Source: Leptolyngbya boryana PCC 6306
GTDB lineage: Bacteria > Cyanobacteriota > Cyanobacteriia > Leptolyngbyales > Leptolyngbyaceae
Reading direction: 5' to 3'
Length of the DNA stretch: 64,000 bases
Assembly (NCBI RefSeq): GCF_000353285.1
Contig: NZ_KB731324.1
Location: forward strand, 5,226,577-5,290,576
Shown one piece after another: positions 33,324-41,143 of this stretch. The notes beneath the pieces are model-generated. The model did not search any database. It saw only the letters and a list, made by a program, of their open reading frames with translations, and was not told the DNA's origin. Both the position numbers and the translations under genes were made by a program. Position 1 is the stretch's first letter; every line of letters starts with the position of its first letter.

Positions 33324-34373
33324 TTATGTCCAGTACAGAATTTTCCCATGTGGAAATCGCCGTGCTAATTCTCGCTCAAAGAACTGTCGCAATTCGCGCA
33401 TCGTCTTCGCATCGTATACATATTTCATGCCACCGAATTTATTCCGCTTCACGACTCGCGCAGACTCATCGAGATCTAACTTCGTATTCGGATACCAACT
33501 TAGGAGGACTTGCTTCGAGCCAGGTGTAAAGCGATGAGAAATCAGTTCAAAGGTCAAGTCACAATCGAAGTCAATCAGCTCAGACATGCGATCGAGTAAC
33601 TGTGTGTAATGCGCTTGCCAATCATCGATCGGCATAATCGGTGCGATCACAATGCCTAAAGGATAACCGCCTTCTAAACCTAATCGTCTCAGGGCTTGCA
33701 AGCGCTCCTCGACAGAAGCTGTGCCGCCTTCTAAGCGCTGACTCACGGGTGCAGCATTCACGCTGACTCGACAGCGCGTATGTCCATTGTGAGGCAGATC
33801 TAATAAGCCTTCCACATGACTGAACTTAGAAACCCATCTCAGATAGCCATCTTGGCGTGTACCGAAGTAACGAATACACTCGGCTAAGCTGCCCGTGAGA
33901 TGCTCAATCCCCAGCGGATCAGTGTAGCAACTCACTTCATAGCTCGTCTCACGATTAGGATGCTCGTATCGAGCTAAGTTATCCAAAATCTGAGGGAGAT
34001 TTGCATACACTCGAATCACAGGTGGCCCTGATAAACTGCCAGCGAGATAACAATACTGGCAATGCGCAGGGCAGCCTTCTGCAAGATGAAACTGCCAATC
34101 GGCAGAAGGTGGGATCGGACTGAGCTTGAGTTGACTTTGAGGAGCGGTGACGATCGCTAACGTTCGTTTCGCAATGCTGTAGGTCTCACGATCATCTTCT
34201 CCACGCAAGCCAGTCAAACGGTTTTTGGGAAGTTCTTCAATCGGTAAATCTAAGCTTTGAACTCGCTCTAAAATCTGTTGTCCCCACGGTTCATCTAATG
34301 CAGCGGGTGTAAAGAGAACTCGATCAGGCATCCAAAGCTTCGATTCGCGGGCTAAAACGGGACTCGCTACCAT
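33324..34373 (-). CDS. Radical SAM protein of the spore photoproduct lyase (SplB) family
   Basis: A 349-residue protein with the SplB-type iron-sulphur cluster motif CPAHCQYCYLAGSLSGPPVI (CxxxCxxC) at about residues 105-112, and the family's C-terminal part (LTFELISHRFTPGSKQVLLS). Known members repair the thymine spore photoproduct in Bacillus. Cyanobacteria do not form such spores, so the substrate here is unclear; repair of another UV lesion is a guess. The Arg- and Tyr-rich C-terminus is intact. Stand-alone gene. Confidence 0.88.
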   Translation of the reverse strand: MVASPVLARESKLWMPDRVLFTPAALDEPWGQQILERVQSLDLPIEELPKNRLTGLRGEDDRETYSIAKRTLAIVTAPQSQLKLSPIPPSADWQFHLAEGCPAHCQYCYLAGSLSGPPVIRVYANLPQILDNLARYEHPNRETSYEVSCYTDPLGIEHLTGSLAECIRYFGTRQDGYLRWVSKFSHVEGLLDLPHNGHTRCRVSVNAAPVSQRLEGGTASVEERLQALRRLGLEGGYPLGIVIAPIMPIDDWQAHYTQLLDRMSELIDFDCDLTFELISHRFTPGSKQVLLSWYPNTKLDLDESARVVKRNKFGGMKYVYDAKTMRELRQFFERELARRFPHGKILYWT

Positions 34374-34435
34374 GCTGATTCATGCTTGCTACTTCTCTAT
34401 TATGGCAAGGCTAAATTCAGCGAGGGTGGCGGGTT

Positions 34436-34675
34436 TTACGCCAGTTTGATCAGGTGGTTCCACACTTGTTTGAGGGCGCAATTGACGGCAATTTTTTCAG
34501 CGATCGAACAATCTGCTTTTTCAAACAAAGGTGCAAGCTGTTTGGCTTCGATCAAACTAAAGCCATAGCTGCTTAGTTGCTGAGTATAAATTTGCTCACA
34601 CACCGGATTGCGTCCTTGAGTCAGTAACTCTAAGTACTCTGTGTCTGACATTTCTAAATCGACAACGATTGACAT
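34436..34675 (-). CDS. Small hypothetical protein
   Basis: About 79 residues from ATG 34675, chosen for the AAGGA 6 bases upstream; the frame could begin earlier at 34723. It is soluble and mixed helix/strand (MSIVVDLEMSDTEYLELLTQ, then AEKIAVNCALKQVWNHLIKLA). No family recognised. It is 62 bp upstream of, and in the same direction as, the SplB-like gene, so it may be expressed with it. Confidence 0.5.
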   Translation of the reverse strand: MSIVVDLEMSDTEYLELLTQGRNPVCEQIYTQQLSSYGFSLIEAKQLAPLFEKADCSIAEKIAVNCALKQVWNHLIKLA

Positions 34676-35401
34676 TTCCTTCTCCGTGAATCGCTGCGTA
34701 TAGCATATCAGGGATCGCTTCATCTCTCTAAAGACTGAAGAAAGGGTTCGATGATCAAGATAATTTCTCGGGCTGTTCTTCTCTTAACGGCGATAGCTGC
34801 GTGACAGGTCAAAACTTACGGTTGCACAATTTCCGAGTCCGCCTCATGAATCCTGTATTAAATCGATGAGAATGATTAGGCTGATTGCAAAAATATTCTG
34901 CTAAAATCTAAACGCTCTCACCCGATTGGGGGATTGATAACAACCTTTTAGTAGAAATGTTAAAGCTGATGCTTCATGGAAATTGTTCTAAGAAATGTCT
35001 GGGTTGAGTAAAAGATCATTCTGATCATTGAGCAGGGGAATACTCCCGTTCGTCTGCTAGGATAAGTGCAGCTATTTTGTATCACATACTACAAAATTAG
35101 AGACGCTTTCCAGAGCGTTTTTGATCATCTGACCAACCTTACTGCACTTAATATTCTTCTAGCCGGAAAAAAGTCTGAGGCTGTAGGTTCGATTGCAGTC
35201 AGCGATCGAGATGTGTCAGGAATGAGGATGAGATCACAATCTATCTGCTTTGACCATCGATCAGATTGGCAATTGAACTCCAAACTCCAAGGCTATCACT
35301 CAGACAAATTGGGATTGTCTTGCTTTCTCCGAAATTTTCCGCAATTGGCAATGATAATGCCTAGCCCAGTGTAACTCTATTCGACGGTAGCTCTCCAAAT
35401 C
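34676..35401. other. 726-bp region without a convincing gene
   Basis: The plus-strand frame 35066-35374 has no ribosome binding site or recognisable sequence. An inverted repeat ATTTTGTA-N8-TACAAAAT lies at 35074-35097 and could be an operator of the PadR protein encoded just downstream; this is a guess. I see no tRNA or repeat. Confidence 0.4.
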
Positions 35402-35797
35402 ATGGACATTCAAACGATGGATGCTCAACGCCCCTTCACCCTGCAAGACATTTACCGATTCTTCCAAACGCCGCAGGTGATTTTCCTCAATCAGCAATTG
35501 ACGGTTTGTTACCTGTTGTCGATCTTGGTTGAAAGCGACTCTTATGGGACTGAGTTTGTTCAGTCTTTAAAACAGAACTATCCGGGCTATCGACTCTCTG
35601 ACACAATTTTGCAAAGTTCGCTGCGGTTTCTAGAGAAAGAAGGACTCGTCAGTAGTTATTGGAAAAAGCCAGAAAAGCGAGGTCGTCCACGCCGAATGTA
35701 TCAGCTTTCCTCCTCAGCTCGACCCCAAGCCGAGGAACTTTCTACGCTGTGGCGGGAGTACGTGCTAAACCATCCGATCGAGACAGGAGATTCTTAG
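35402..35797 (+). CDS. PadR-family transcriptional regulator
   Basis: A 131-residue protein with the PadR winged-helix pattern: TVCYLLSILVESDSYGTEFV, QNYPGYRLSDTILQSSLRFL then EKEGLVSSYWKKPEKRGRPRR and a short C-terminal helix. PadR proteins are usually phenolic-stress-responsive repressors; the target here is unknown, perhaps itself. ATG 35402 or 35417 are both possible. Its stop overlaps by 2-4 bp with the stop of the convergent MCE gene. Confidence 0.88.
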   Translation: MDIQTMDAQRPFTLQDIYRFFQTPQVIFLNQQLTVCYLLSILVESDSYGTEFVQSLKQNYPGYRLSDTILQSSLRFLEKEGLVSSYWKKPEKRGRPRRMYQLSSSARPQAEELSTLWREYVLNHPIETGDS

Positions 35798-36948
35798 GGA
35801 GAAGGAGTCGGAGTTGGGTATGCGATGGGTTTAGGCGCTGCCAAAATTTGAGCGATGTCAGCCTGCTGTTGCAATTGCTGCGTTGAAGAAACTAGACCAC
35901 TTAAACCATTGATCAGGCGCTTCAGATTGTCTCTTAACTGCGGATCACCGGTCAGTTCATCTAAGTCAGAGGTGATTTTCTGAGTGTTTTCAAAGGTTGC
36001 CCGTGCTGAATCTAATGTTTGTTGAAGCATGGTGATATTTGCGGGGTTGTTTAAGGTCACGGAGATATCCCGCAAGTTTGCAGAGGTTTGCACGGCATTC
36101 GCAGACAGGGTTTCTAAGTTGTTGATGAGCTGACTGCTTTCAACTCGGTTCAAAATCGGGCTGAGCCGAACGACGCTCGTGCGAAGCTCACTACTCGTTG
36201 CACTGAGATTGTCTAAGGTGGAAACGAGGGTCGATCGATTCGCGGCAATCAGATCATTAATTTGAGTAATGGTTAAAGTTGCTCGATCGGCTGTATTACT
36301 AATGGATCTGGCAGTTGCTGAAAATGTGCCAACTTCTTGACGTGCAGACTTAACTAAGCCCGTCACTTCGCGGCTCAGTTGAGCAATTTCCGCTGCTGCA
36401 ACACTACTATTTTTGGTCAGAGCATTGATGTTGCCTGTAAATTGCGGATTGCTATACACATCTGCAAATTTGATCGTCGCTCGAATGAGTTCGTCAGTGC
36501 TAATTCCCATCACTCCTTGAATGCGAGAGTTTTCACACAGAATTAAATCTCGATTGCAATCTCGATCCAAGGGTTTACCTGGTTCAGCAGTCGCTACGAG
36601 ATCTTTGAGTGGCGAAATGTCTAAAACAGTCTCCCCGAGTAGCCCGGTTTGATTCACACTCAACGTTGAGTCTCTGGGAATCACTAAATCCGCTGGTGCA
36701 ATTTCTAGCTTCACTTCGACTCCATTTGCGCCAGCTGCAATGTTAGAGATTCTCCCGACATTGACTCCTCGGTAACGGACTGGACTCCCGACCTGAACGC
36801 CGTTGATTGTCTCGAATTCTGCTACTACGGTAAAACTTCGATTAGCAGGATTCAGTCCCTTCAGCCAGAGCACTAGACCGCCAAACAGTCCCACGCCTGC
36901 CAAAATCATTAAGCCTACTGATCCTTCTCGAACCGTTCGCGATCGCAT
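35794..36948 (-). CDS. MCE (MlaD-type) lipid-transport protein
   Basis: A 384-residue protein with one N-terminal membrane helix (LMILAGVGLFGGLVLWLKGL) and an MCE domain (ETINGVQVGSPVRYRGVNVG, then SVNQTGLLGETVLDISPL). A long helical or coiled-coil region follows (about residues 180-370). It would be the periplasmic substrate-binding part of an Mla-type phospholipid transport system. It lies 8 bp downstream of the ATPase, in one operon. No MlaE permease gene is adjacent in this window. Confidence 0.9.
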   Translation of the reverse strand: MRSRTVREGSVGLMILAGVGLFGGLVLWLKGLNPANRSFTVVAEFETINGVQVGSPVRYRGVNVGRISNIAAGANGVEVKLEIAPADLVIPRDSTLSVNQTGLLGETVLDISPLKDLVATAEPGKPLDRDCNRDLILCENSRIQGVMGISTDELIRATIKFADVYSNPQFTGNINALTKNSSVAAAEIAQLSREVTGLVKSARQEVGTFSATARSISNTADRATLTITQINDLIAANRSTLVSTLDNLSATSSELRTSVVRLSPILNRVESSQLINNLETLSANAVQTSANLRDISVTLNNPANITMLQQTLDSARATFENTQKITSDLDELTGDPQLRDNLKRLINGLSGLVSSTQQLQQQADIAQILAAPKPIAYPTPTPSP

Positions 36949-36955
36949 AACCCCT

Positions 36956-37738
36956 CTACCCTAATACCTGAATTGGTCCTTCTACACTGCCACTAAAGAA
37001 CTGCCGAATCAATGGCTCATCGGTTGTGTCGATTTCATGGACTTTGCCTTCCCATTGCACCTGCCCGCGATGGAGAAATAAAACTCGATCGGCGGTGCGC
37101 CGAATTGTACTCTCTTGGTGCGTCACCATCACATAACTTTGACATCCCCGCTTCGGACATTGTAGCGATCGTACTAAATCTTCAATCACTGTTGATGCGA
37201 TCGGATCGAGTCCAGCGGTCGGCTCATCATACAGCAGTACGTCTGGTGTATCGTTAGGATTATCAGGATTTGCCATGATTGCCCGCGCAAAACTGACTCG
37301 TTTTCTCATCCCACCCGAAAGCTCAGCGGGAAATCGTTGACTGATGCCGGATAATCCAACCATTTCTAGGCGTTCTTCAACGAGTTGGCGAATTCTTTGG
37401 CGAGGCAGCCGGGAATGTTGATACAGCAAAAATCCAACATTTTCCTCAACATTCAGCGAGTCAAATAGCGCTGCTTGTTGAAACACCATACTGATGTGTA
37501 GTGGATCAGCCGCATCTTCGATCAGTCCTTTCCGCCGTTTACCGCCGATATAGACCTCTCCCGAATCAGGGGCAAGCAGTCCTGCCATAATTCGTAGAAC
37601 TGTAGATTTTCCAGTGCCGGAGGGTCCGATGATTGCAAGGGCTTCTCCACGATAAACGGTTAAATCGACCTGATCGAGAACGGCATTGTCCCCGAATCGT
37701 TTGCTGACACCTTTTAATTCAATCAATGGATCAGCCAT
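36956..37738 (-). CDS. ABC transporter ATP-binding protein (MlaF-type)
   Basis: About 260 residues from ATG 37738 (MADPLIEL); a longer frame to 37789 is less likely. Walker A GPSGTGKSTVLRIMAG, signature ELSGGMRKRVSFARAI, Walker B DVLLYDEPTAGLDPIAS and the H-loop VTHQE are all present. Its partner is the MCE protein directly downstream, giving an Mla-like transporter of lipids at the inner membrane. The permease must be encoded elsewhere. Confidence 0.92.
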   Translation of the reverse strand: MADPLIELKGVSKRFGDNAVLDQVDLTVYRGEALAIIGPSGTGKSTVLRIMAGLLAPDSGEVYIGGKRRKGLIEDAADPLHISMVFQQAALFDSLNVEENVGFLLYQHSRLPRQRIRQLVEERLEMVGLSGISQRFPAELSGGMRKRVSFARAIMANPDNPNDTPDVLLYDEPTAGLDPIASTVIEDLVRSLQCPKRGCQSYVMVTHQESTIRRTADRVLFLHRGQVQWEGKVHEIDTTDEPLIRQFFSGSVEGPIQVLG

Positions 37739-37837
37739 GCCTGTCCTAAAGTGCGATCGATTATCGCCATTGTGCAATACCAATACCAAAATAGCGATTC
37801 TTGTGTCCGATCCGTTAGGACAGATGCAGAAATTGGC

Positions 37838-38896
37838 TTAACAAGATTTGAACATTAGTTTCCAGGCGATTTTTTCGACGATCGTGTTCACGCCTTCGTG
37901 ATGCAGTTCGATCGGTTGTTTTTTCAAGCGTCGCAGTTCGGTCATGGCTTTGCGGGTGACCGCGTGGCTGGTGTCATCGGTGAGTAAGAGCACTGCATCG
38001 GCGGTTTGAATCTGCTGCACGGCTTGATCGACAATCAGTAAGCCATCCTCAACCGTTGACCAGACAAAATAAACTTTCGGTAACTTTTCTTTTACATAAG
38101 TGCGTGTTGTCGTGTGTCCCCCAAAGACAACGACTTTGCCGCGTAAGTGCGTATAAGATTCTTTTTGTTCTTTTTCTTCGATGTCCGTTTCAGGTTTCGG
38201 CTTTTTTTCGAGGATTGCTTTGGGTTCGGATTGCGCTTGTGCCCAGAGTTTGCGGGCATGTGCATCCATGATTTTTAGCTTCTGGATGGCAGTGCCTTGC
38301 AGGGTAATTGGTTTGTCGCTTAACTCTTGAACGCGATTAAACAGAAACTCTACGACTTCATCTAAGCGATCGACTCCTTTCAAATCCTCTCGATAGTGAT
38401 AAACGTCCATAGCTAAGTAAGAGGCATCATAATAGCTGGTCTGTTCTCTAATGCGATCGAGAAGTTGTTCGGCAGTTTCGTGTCGTTCTTGGGTGAGTTT
38501 TTCGGCTTGGTGTCGGCTCATTTGCGCTTCGTATTCGCGCTGTGCTTGTTCTTCCCGCCGTTCTTCGATCACTTGCTTGATGAAGTCGATATCGGTTGTG
38601 TTTTCGCCGTTTTCTTCGAGGGATTGTCGGGCTTCGATCAAGCGGCGAGAGAGTTCAGGGAGATCGTTTTGGATCTGGCTGCGGTAATGTCGAATGGCTA
38701 TGACTAATTGTTCATAAGTGTTGCGTGCTTGAGTATCGCCTTCTAAAATGCCTTTTTCATCGAAGCCGCGTTTAAGATCTTCTAAGCGATTACAGTATTG
38801 CTCTAATCTTTGCTGTATTTCTCGCCGCGTATCCATAAGGACAAGTGTTTCTTGAGAGGCGGCTTCAAGATCATCGATCGAGAGGAAAGATTGCAT
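37838..38896 (-). CDS. Coiled-coil protein with C-terminal DUF2325 domain
   Basis: A 352-residue protein. Residues about 1-165 are a long charged helical region with heptads. The C-terminal 100 residues (GKVVVFGGHTTTRTYVKEKL, then DAVLLLTDDTSHAVTRKAMT and LKKQPIELHHEGVNT) match the DUF2325 pattern, which resembles a Rossmann-like fold. Function unknown. It is a separate transcription unit about 100 bp from the ABC gene's start. Confidence 0.75.
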   Translation of the reverse strand: MQSFLSIDDLEAASQETLVLMDTRREIQQRLEQYCNRLEDLKRGFDEKGILEGDTQARNTYEQLVIAIRHYRSQIQNDLPELSRRLIEARQSLEENGENTTDIDFIKQVIEERREEQAQREYEAQMSRHQAEKLTQERHETAEQLLDRIREQTSYYDASYLAMDVYHYREDLKGVDRLDEVVEFLFNRVQELSDKPITLQGTAIQKLKIMDAHARKLWAQAQSEPKAILEKKPKPETDIEEKEQKESYTHLRGKVVVFGGHTTTRTYVKEKLPKVYFVWSTVEDGLLIVDQAVQQIQTADAVLLLTDDTSHAVTRKAMTELRRLKKQPIELHHEGVNTIVEKIAWKLMFKSC

Positions 38897-39227
38897 CAGA
38901 GATTCCTTTTAGTAACTTGACTGGAGTGTTTTTTAAATATAGAGCCGTCCCGAACTCGTCTGAAATTCAGGATGGCTCAGGTGTGGGGTGATTCCACTCT
39001 ATTTAGTCTGCCCATTGTACTGTCTGTTTGATTGTTTGCGGCGGACTAAATAATCCGCTTACGTAATAAATTTATTTTTATTCAGTTTAGATGCACAATG
39101 GAGATCTGAAATGTAAAGTACGAACGAATCGGTGTATTCAAATGCTATCGCGATCGAGAACCTGAGTTAAGGCAGTTTTTTAGCCAGAACCAGAATGCGG
39201 AGTGGGGGCTGTCGGAAGTCGGCTTTT
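38897..39227. other. 331-bp gap without a gene
   Basis: AT-rich, no convincing frame. A G-U-containing inverted repeat occurs at about 38942-38980 (GAGCCGTCC with GGATGGCTC), plausibly a terminator of the region or RNA hairpin. Nothing else recognised. Confidence 0.4.
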
Positions 39228-39698
39228 TCAGTCTAAAACTTGCGCTTCAGCAGACTGTTTTCGATGGCGATCGCGCAGTTCAATATAGAGTGAATCAGTT
39301 TTAGCAAGCTGCCATTTTTCGTAGAAAATTTGAGCGGATTCGGCTTTCACTGGATCTTCGACGCGAGGCAGAACGACTTGAGCGTCTTTGTCATACTTTC
39401 TTCCTGATTTGTGATTTGCATAGCGTCGAGCGCGCGTATACCCCATCTGTAGAAATTTACGCGCCATGTCCATGCCCACAAAATCTTGTTGAGCTTTGTA
39501 GTTGAGAAAGAGTTGATAAATTGCGTCTGCAGATTGACGAGCAATCTCTGGCGTTTTGAATCTCCAGTGCGGCAATATCTCGCTTTTGTAGGGTTCAACG
39601 AGCAATACGCCTTGCTCACCTCGACCCATACGATACAGTTCGGGATGCTGGCGAAAGTCGATCGCTTTAAAGTCCAGTGAGTAATCAAACTCTTGCAT
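39228..39698 (-). CDS. DUF4385 family protein
   Basis: A 156-residue soluble protein that matches the DUF4385 pattern: FRQHPELYRMGRGEQGVLLV then EPYKSEILPHWRFKTPEIA, and MDMARKFLQMGYTRARRYAN. The conserved Arg, Trp and Tyr residues are present. The family is widespread in bacteria and of unknown function. It stands alone, with a 240-bp gap to the next gene. Confidence 0.85.
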   Translation of the reverse strand: MQEFDYSLDFKAIDFRQHPELYRMGRGEQGVLLVEPYKSEILPHWRFKTPEIARQSADAIYQLFLNYKAQQDFVGMDMARKFLQMGYTRARRYANHKSGRKYDKDAQVVLPRVEDPVKAESAQIFYEKWQLAKTDSLYIELRDRHRKQSAEAQVLD

Positions 39699-39940
39699 GA
39701 ATTGAATCTTAAGCTAACGATTTAGGTTTACACGATGTCTAAAGTTAGCGAATCGACCAACTGAGAGAGATTTATAGCAATCCGGTTTGAGTGTAAAGGC
39801 TCAAAAGAGTGGGGATTGGGGAGTTACTAAGGGAACAACTTCTTACTTCACAACTGAATCTAGGGCGGCTATAGAACAAGCTGGAAAACACCGATTTCAG
39901 GTAGGCTATGAATAAGTTTTAGACGTGTTCCTCTAAGTGT

Positions 39941-40606
39941 ATGGCTACTTATTTGGTGACAGGCGCAAATCGAGGCATTGGATATGAATATTGCCGTCAA
40001 TTACAGGCGCAAGGTCATGAGGTGATTGCAGTTTGTCGAACTGCTTCTGAAGAATTGCGGCAGCTAGGGATTCGAGTTGAAGAAGGGATTGAACTCACCT
40101 CAGAATCTGCGATCGCAGAGTTACGATCGCGCTTAGGTGAAATGACGATCGATGTTCTGATCAACAATGCGGCAATTGCCAAACGAATTGACCTCAGTCA
40201 TCTAGATGTTGCGAGTATCCGAGAGCAGTTTGAAGTGAATGCGATCGCGCCGCTAAGATTGACTCATGCACTGCTGCCTTTGCTCAAGTCAGGCTCTAAA
40301 ATTGCGCTGATGACAAGCCGAATGGGGTCGATCTCAGACAATACGTCTGGCGGTTCTTATGGTTATCGGATGTCAAAAGTTGCCTTGTCCATGGCAGGAA
40401 AATCACTGGCTCACGATCTCAAGCCTCAAGGCATTGCTGTCGCAATTTTGCATCCTGGTTTAGTGCAAACCCGAATGACAAACTTTACCGTAAACGGGAT
40501 TACTCCAGAAACCTCTGTTAAAGGACTATTGCAGCGAATCGAACAGCTTTCATTAGACAATACAGGGACGTTTTGGCATTCTAACGGGGAAGTGCTGCCG
40601 TGGTAA
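39941..40606 (+). CDS. Short-chain dehydrogenase/reductase
   Basis: A 221-residue SDR with the NAD(P)-binding TGxxxGIG motif (VTGANRGIGYEYCRQL), NNAA (LINNAAIAKR), catalytic Ser in LMTSRMGSIS, and YxxxK in SYGYRMSKVAL. Substrate unknown; classical SDRs of this length are usually carbonyl reductases. The last six codons (GEVLPW and stop) lie in the first unit of a 65-bp tandem duplication. Cytosolic. Confidence 0.92.
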   Translation: MATYLVTGANRGIGYEYCRQLQAQGHEVIAVCRTASEELRQLGIRVEEGIELTSESAIAELRSRLGEMTIDVLINNAAIAKRIDLSHLDVASIREQFEVNAIAPLRLTHALLPLLKSGSKIALMTSRMGSISDNTSGGSYGYRMSKVALSMAGKSLAHDLKPQGIAVAILHPGLVQTRMTNFTVNGITPETSVKGLLQRIEQLSLDNTGTFWHSNGEVLPW

Positions 40607-40717
40607 GTAGAGGGTGATTCAACATCAATTCGGCAAGTTCTCTCGCTTCTGGGGAAGTTCTGCCGTGGCATGTAGATGGGTGTAATTCAACATCAATTCG
40701 GCAAGTTCTCTCGCTTC
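40586..40717. repeat. Imperfect 65/67-bp tandem duplication over the SDR stop
   Basis: GGGGAAGTGCTGCCGTGG begins unit 1 at 40586 (which includes the SDR stop codon), and GGGGAAGTTCTGCCGTGG begins unit 2 at 40651. Both end in CAAGTTCTCTCGCTTC. The second unit lacks the stop in frame and is non-coding. A local duplication, recent enough to be about 90% identical. Confidence 0.85.
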
Positions 40718-41143
40718 GTTGCTCACCCGCCCCGGAATGAATTCGGGACTAACCGTGCGAAGTCCGCTCTGGGACTAACAACCAGTTAAAACATTTTCTT
40801 CATTGAGTTTCAGTCCACTGATTTCAATCTTGTCTGCTTTGAAGATAGAAGTTAGTAGTTCACTCCATTCAATCGGATAGGGCGATAGAGTGAAGATCTA
40901 AAATCATGGTTGCTACTCTCCACTCTGCCACTATGAGCAGTTGACAACTAAACAATTACAGCCAGAATCTCCAATGAGAGCGAATTACGAACTGTAAACG
41001 AAGTCAAACTTTGTTTGGGAACTGTAAACCTTTTTCATCCATCCCGACTGTGACGCTCCTGACAGATTCGAGAATAGATCAGTAGGAGACTGGATACTTT
41101 CCCTGCACATTTCCCAGATTTTTCGATTGGAGTCAGTTAGGTT
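40718..41143. other. Intergenic region with a MITE-type hairpin fragment
   Basis: At 40726-40765 is a copy of the motif found twice in the 31.6-kb MITE: CCCGCCC, an inner stem, then CTAACCGTGCGAAGTCC. No terminal inverted repeats are visible around it. The rest shows no gene. putA begins at 41144. Confidence 0.6.

Noticed and set aside
35066-35374. 102-residue plus-strand frame before the PadR gene
   Set aside because: No start signal or recognisable sequence; composition reads as non-coding.
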